9,706 nucleotides of DNA from Negativicutes bacterium UBA1444 (lineage in GTDB: Bacteria; Bacillota; Negativicutes; UBA1444): positions 4,570 through 14,275 of the forward strand of contig DCTI01000097.1 of the NCBI GenBank assembly GCA_002329525.1. The letters are read 5' to 3'. Positions 7,355 through 9,706 of this stretch are shown one piece after another (position 1 is the first letter of the stretch; each line of letters begins with the position of its first letter). The translations under genes were made by a program, and so were the position numbers. The notes beneath the pieces were generated by a model that saw only the letters and a program-made list of their open reading frames with translations, was not told the origin of the DNA and did no database searches.

Positions 7355-7390
7355 GCCTCTGTTCCTTCGAACAGAGGCTTTTCTATTTTT
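7355..7390 (+). terminator. Riboswitch expression-platform terminator
   Basis: GCCTCTGTTC and GAACAGAGGC form a perfect 10-bp stem with a CTTC loop, followed by TTTTCTATTTTT. It is a strong intrinsic terminator placed 18 nt after the S-box aptamer, and its 5' arm can be captured by the P1 3' strand as an antiterminator. Confidence 0.93.
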
Positions 7391-7406
7391 GAAGGGAGGG
7401 GAACCT

Positions 7407-7751
7407 GTGGAAATGGATCACCCGTTGGCGCCGGAAGTCAGGGAAACCGTTTCCCGCTTGATGCGGGAGATACAATTTGGATCGCTGACATTTACTGTAC
7501 AGGATGGACGCATCGTTCAACTGGAACGAAATGAAACATTCCAGTTTCCAGCAGTACCCCCCAAGGTGCAGCCGTCGCGGCAAGTTTCAAAACCGGCGGC
7601 GGAATCGTTGCCGGGACTGGCCGGAGCGCTGGCAGGATTGCGGTTTGGCCAGGTGGTAGTAAAATTTCAAGCTGGCCGCGCGATTCAAATCGACCGGACG
7701 GAAAAACGTCGTTGGTCGGATTTGATGGGCATTGGCGGCGACGGAATATAG
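7407..7751 (+). CDS. Tandem DUF2292 (YezD-family) protein
   Basis: Small soluble protein of 114 aa made of two copies of the DUF2292/YezD unit, a family of about 55-70 aa often found beside sulfur-metabolism genes; its function is unknown. Copy 1 (about 10-47) has LMREIQFGSLTFTVQDGR followed by IVQLERNE. Copy 2 (about 68-103) has LRFGQVVVKFQAGRAIQIDR followed by TEK. The two align without gaps from F24 to E43 against F80 to E99 (offset 56), joined by a Pro/Gln/Ser-rich linker (48-66). The GTG at 7407 is chosen because GGAGG (7395-7399) lies 7 nt upstream, after the riboswitch terminator; an ATG two codons on is the alternative. Longer versions starting at 7329 would begin inside the riboswitch. 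It is the first gene under SAM control, 37 bp before metQ. The family match rests on the FG..x..VQDG(K/R).VQ(I/L)(E/D) pattern. Confidence 0.85.
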   Translation: MEMDHPLAPEVRETVSRLMREIQFGSLTFTVQDGRIVQLERNETFQFPAVPPKVQPSRQVSKPAAESLPGLAGALAGLRFGQVVVKFQAGRAIQIDRTEKRRWSDLMGIGGDGI

Positions 7752-7788
7752 CAGGGAAACCGATATAGCAAAAAGAGGAGAGAGTAGA

Positions 7789-8631
7789 ATGGGTAAAAAG
7801 AAAAACTGGTTATCATACATCACGGCGGCAACATTGCTCGTCTTTGTTCTGACCGGTTGCGGCGGTGAAACCAAAAAAACGGATTCCGGGAAACCAGCTC
7901 AACCGTCTGTGCGAAATACCATCAAGGTCGGCGTGACTGCCGGCCCGCAGGCGGAAGTCATGGAGGTCGCCAAAAAAGTGGCGGCGAAAGACGGCCTGAC
8001 CATTCAGATCGTCGAGTTCAACGATTTTATCCAGCCCAATGTCGCGTTGAGCCAGGGCGATCTCGACGCCAATTGCTACCAGCACCAACCATTCCTCGAC
8101 AATCAGATCAAGGAACGCAAATACGAACTGACATCGATTGCCCAGACCATCATCATTCCGATGGGGATTTACTCGAAAAAGATCAAGAAACTGGACGAGC
8201 TGAAACCCGGTTCAACCGTGGCGGTACCGAATGATCCGACCAATGGCGGTCGCGGCCTGTTGCTTTTGGAAAAAGCCGGGTTGATCAAACTGAATCCCCA
8301 GGCGGGTCTCAAGGCCACTCCCCAGGACATCGTCGCCAACCCGAAAAATCTCAAGATCAAAGAGCTGGAGGCGGCGCAGGTTCCCCGGTCGCTGGACGAT
8401 GTCGACATTGCGGCGGTGAATGCCAATTACGCCGTGGTGGCCGGGCTGTCGCCGAAGACCGATTCGCTCCTGCTTGAAGACACCAAATCGCCGTACGCCT
8501 GCGTGATCGCCGTCCGGACCAAAGACAAGGCCGATCCGGTGTTCCAGAAACTCATCAAAGCCTATCAGTCGCCGGAAGTGAAGGAGTTTGTCGAAAAACA
8601 GTATAAAGGAGCCTTTGTTGCTGTTTGGTAA
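7789..8631 (+). CDS. metQ: MetQ/NlpA-family methionine-binding lipoprotein
   Basis: Substrate-binding component of the MetNIQ-type ABC importer, 280 aa, the normal family size. A lipoprotein signal (KKK start, hydrophobic stretch 8-22, lipobox LTGC with Cys24) anchors it to the outer face of the cytoplasmic membrane. The mature part shows NlpA-family features: VGVTAGPQAEVMEVAKK at the first strand, FNDFIQPNVALSQGDLDANCYQH, the PNDPTNGGRGLLLLEKAG segment, and DIAAVNANYAV. These suit D/L-methionine binding, although related proteins bind other amino acids. The ATG at 7789 has AGGAG 8 nt upstream. Placement behind a SAM-I riboswitch supports a methionine role. The ATPase (MetN) and permease (MetI) genes are absent here, so it must work with a transporter encoded elsewhere. 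No terminator follows directly; the next promoter begins 17 bp after the stop. Confidence 0.94.
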   Translation: MGKKKNWLSYITAATLLVFVLTGCGGETKKTDSGKPAQPSVRNTIKVGVTAGPQAEVMEVAKKVAAKDGLTIQIVEFNDFIQPNVALSQGDLDANCYQHQPFLDNQIKERKYELTSIAQTIIIPMGIYSKKIKKLDELKPGSTVAVPNDPTNGGRGLLLLEKAGLIKLNPQAGLKATPQDIVANPKNLKIKELEAAQVPRSLDDVDIAAVNANYAVVAGLSPKTDSLLLEDTKSPYACVIAVRTKDKADPVFQKLIKAYQSPEVKEFVEKQYKGAFVAVW

Positions 8632-8648
8632 AAATCTCCGTCGGCTGG

Positions 8649-8677
8649 TTGACAAATTTATATCCGAGTGAAATAAT
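8649..8677 (+). promoter_or_regulatory. Sigma-A promoter of cysK
   Basis: TTGACA (8649-8654) and AATAAT (8672-8677) are separated by 17 nt, giving a start near 8684. The surrounding 50 bp closely resembles the riboswitch promoter: GGCT before the -35 box, TATATCCGAG in the spacer, and an AT-rich stretch with GATATAAAT after the -10 box. Confidence 0.75.
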
Positions 8678-8688
8678 AAGATATAAAT
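8656..8688. promoter_or_regulatory. Operator-like inverted repeat at the cysK promoter
   Basis: ATTTATATC (8656-8664) and GATATAAAT (8680-8688) are perfect 9-bp arms with a 15-nt spacer that holds the -10 hexamer. The left arm overlaps the TATATCCGAG box shared with the promoter at 7178. A repressor bound here would occlude the promoter. A CymR-type (Rrf2) cysteine regulator is a guess from gene context. Confidence 0.45.
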
Positions 8689-8714
8689 AAAAATCGCAGC
8701 TGATCAGAAAAACT

Positions 8715-8769
8715 GAAGGCTCAAAGGACACTTCGACAAGGAAGCGTTTTTTGAGCCTTTCTTTCTTCA
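8715..8769 (+). terminator. Long leader hairpin before cysK, possible attenuator
   Basis: AAGGCTCAAA (8716-8725) pairs perfectly with TTTGAGCCTT (8750-8759). Inside, CTTC (8731-8734) can pair with GAAG (8741-8744), extending the stem. The 3' side is followed by TCTTTCTTC, a weak U-rich tail. It lies between the cysK promoter and the cysK start, so as a terminator it would act on cysK's own transcript, as attenuators do. I see no T-box, S-box or other known riboswitch core in the roughly 110-nt leader and no obvious antiterminator. Confidence 0.5.
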
Positions 8770-8796
8770 CAGACTGCAAAACGGGGAGGAATTATC

Positions 8797-9706
8797 ATGA
8801 GTAAAATCGCCCAGAAGTTAACGGACCTGATCGGTAATACCCCGCTGCTGGCGCTCAACCGGTATAGCCGGGAGGCTGGTTTGTCTTCCGCCATTGTGGC
8901 CAAGCTGGAGTACTTCAATCCACTGGGGAGCGCGAAGGACCGGATCGCCTACGCTATGATCACCGCCGGTGAACAGGCCGGAAAAATCAACCAGGATACC
9001 GTCATCATCGAGCCGACGAGCGGCAACACCGGCGTCGGGCTGGCGTTCGTGGCGGCCGCGAAAGGCTATAAACTGGTGTTGACCATGCCGGAAACGATGA
9101 GCATCGAGCGCCGAAACCTGCTCAAGGCCCTGGGAGCGGAAATCGTCCTCACTCCCGGCACCGCCGGCATGAAGGGCGCGATCGCCAAAGCGGAGGAGCT
9201 GGCCCAGGCCAATCCCAACTCGTTCATTCCCCAGCAATTCCAGAATCCGGCCAATCCGGAGATCCACCGTAAAACGACGGCGGAAGAAATCTGGCGGGAT
9301 ACTGACGGCAAAGTGGACATTTTCGTGGCTGGCGTCGGCACGGGCGGCACCATTACCGGGGTGGGCGAGGTTCTGAAAAAATATAACCCGGCCGTCCGGA
9401 TCATCGCTGTCGAGCCGGCGTCCTCACCGGTATTGTCCGGCGGGCAGCCCGGACCGCATGCGCTGCAGGGTATTGGCGCCGGGTTCGTGCCGGCCGTGTT
9501 GAACCGCTCGATCCTGGATGAGATCGTTCCCGTGAAAAACGAGGATGCCTTCGCCGCAGCCCGGGCCTTGTCAAAAACGGAAGGTCTGCTGGTCGGCATT
9601 TCGTCCGGAGCAGCGGCGTGGGCGGCGACGCAGATCGCCAAGCGACCGGAAAATGCCGGGAAAACGATCGTGGTGTTGCTGCCGGACACCGGCGAACGGT
9701 ATCTGT
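8797..9706 (+). CDS. cysK: Cysteine synthase A, last few codons beyond the window
   Basis: Pyridoxal-phosphate enzyme that makes L-cysteine from O-acetylserine and sulfide in the cytoplasm. 303 codons are visible; the family is usually about 305-310 aa, so only a few residues are missing. Key motifs: [10 protein letters not shown] at residues 8-17, the PLP lysine K47 in NPLGSAKDR (commonly NPSGSVKDR), the substrate loop EPTSGNTG, the phosphate-binding [19 protein letters not shown], and the end motif PDTGERYL. The ATG at 8797 has GGGGAGGA 6 nt upstream. It follows its own promoter and a leader hairpin, about 165 bp after metQ. The presence of QGIGAGF and the short length favour CysK over CysM or cystathionine beta-synthase. 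Confidence 0.96.
   Translation, partial: MSKIAQKLTDLIGNTPLLALNRYSREAGLSSAIVAKLEYFNPLGSAKDRIAYAMITAGEQAGKINQDTVIIEPTSGNTGVGLAFVAAAKGYKLVLTMPETMSIERRNLLKALGAEIVLTPGTAGMKGAIAKAEELAQANPNSFIPQQFQNPANPEIHRKTTAEEIWRDTDGKVDIFVAGVGTGGTITGVGEVLKKYNPAVRIIAVEPASSPVLSGGQPGPHALQGIGAGFVPAVLNRSILDEIVPVKNEDAFAAARALSKTEGLLVGISSGAAAWAATQIAKRPENAGKTIVVLLPDTGERYL

Noticed and set aside
7329..7406. N-terminal extension of the DUF2292 protein starting at 7329
   Set aside because: This start lies in the SAM riboswitch P1 strand and the frame runs through the terminator hairpin. GTG 7407 with a proper ribosome binding site fits much better.
8632..8796. T-box or second S-box leader before cysK
   Set aside because: The leader is too short for a T-box and lacks its conserved core, and no S-box motifs such as GGCCCGATGA are present.
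9066..9689. 207-codon open frame on the minus strand in cysK
   Set aside because: It is a complement of the well-conserved cysteine synthase frame; composition and lack of a ribosome binding site mark it as a shadow.
1..9706. CRISPR arrays, insertion sequences, tRNA genes, phage genes
   Set aside because: Both strands were read for regular repeats, transposase motifs and tRNA-like cloverleaf segments; none was seen.

Overview
The window looks like chromosomal DNA of an anaerobic, probably motile and chemotactic Firmicute. It has strong purine-rich ribosome binding sites, a SAM-I (S-box) riboswitch, a YezD-type (DUF2292) gene and a MetQ lipoprotein. Combined with moderate GC content, sigma-54 regulation and a Cache/NtrC/HD-GYP/chemoreceptor signalling set, this suggests Negativicutes (Sporomusa/Pelosinus-like). 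The lineage is inferred from gene style and was not tested. No mobile element, CRISPR array, tRNA or rRNA was seen.

Left part (1-6514), all on the minus strand: a signalling locus. In transcription order it holds a membrane Cache-PAS histidine kinase (6514-4418) whose end overlaps, by 20 bp, an NtrC-type sigma-54 activator (4437-2968). A hairpin follows (2895-2871) that can act as their terminator. Its distal arm is also the -24 element of an excellent -24/-12 sigma-54 promoter (2881-2864). Next come an HD-GYP c-di-GMP phosphodiesterase with a receiver domain at its C-terminus (2822-1365) and, 35 bp on, a methyl-accepting chemotaxis protein (1329 to beyond the window edge). The simplest reading is that the kinase phosphorylates the activator, which switches on the HD-GYP/chemoreceptor operon through sigma-54. 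The kinase may also phosphorylate the receiver on the HD-GYP protein. This would join ligand sensing, c-di-GMP turnover and chemotaxis in one circuit.

Middle (6515-6684): a divergent intergenic region with three short inverted repeats in a row, then a UPF0047/YjbQ gene on the plus strand (6685-7083).

Right part (7178-9706), plus strand: a sulfur amino acid region. A consensus sigma-A promoter drives a SAM-I riboswitch with an intrinsic terminator, followed by a small protein made of two tandem DUF2292 (YezD) units and a MetQ substrate-binding lipoprotein. A second promoter, very similar in sequence to the first and also overlapping an inverted repeat, precedes a leader with a long hairpin and then cysK (cysteine synthase), cut by the window end just before its C-terminus. 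The shared promoter box suggests a common sulfur regulator acting on both units, in addition to SAM control of the first.

Most worth a second look: the terminator fused with a sigma-54 promoter, the HD-GYP-receiver architecture, the DUF2292 tandem duplication, and the twin promoter/operator boxes.
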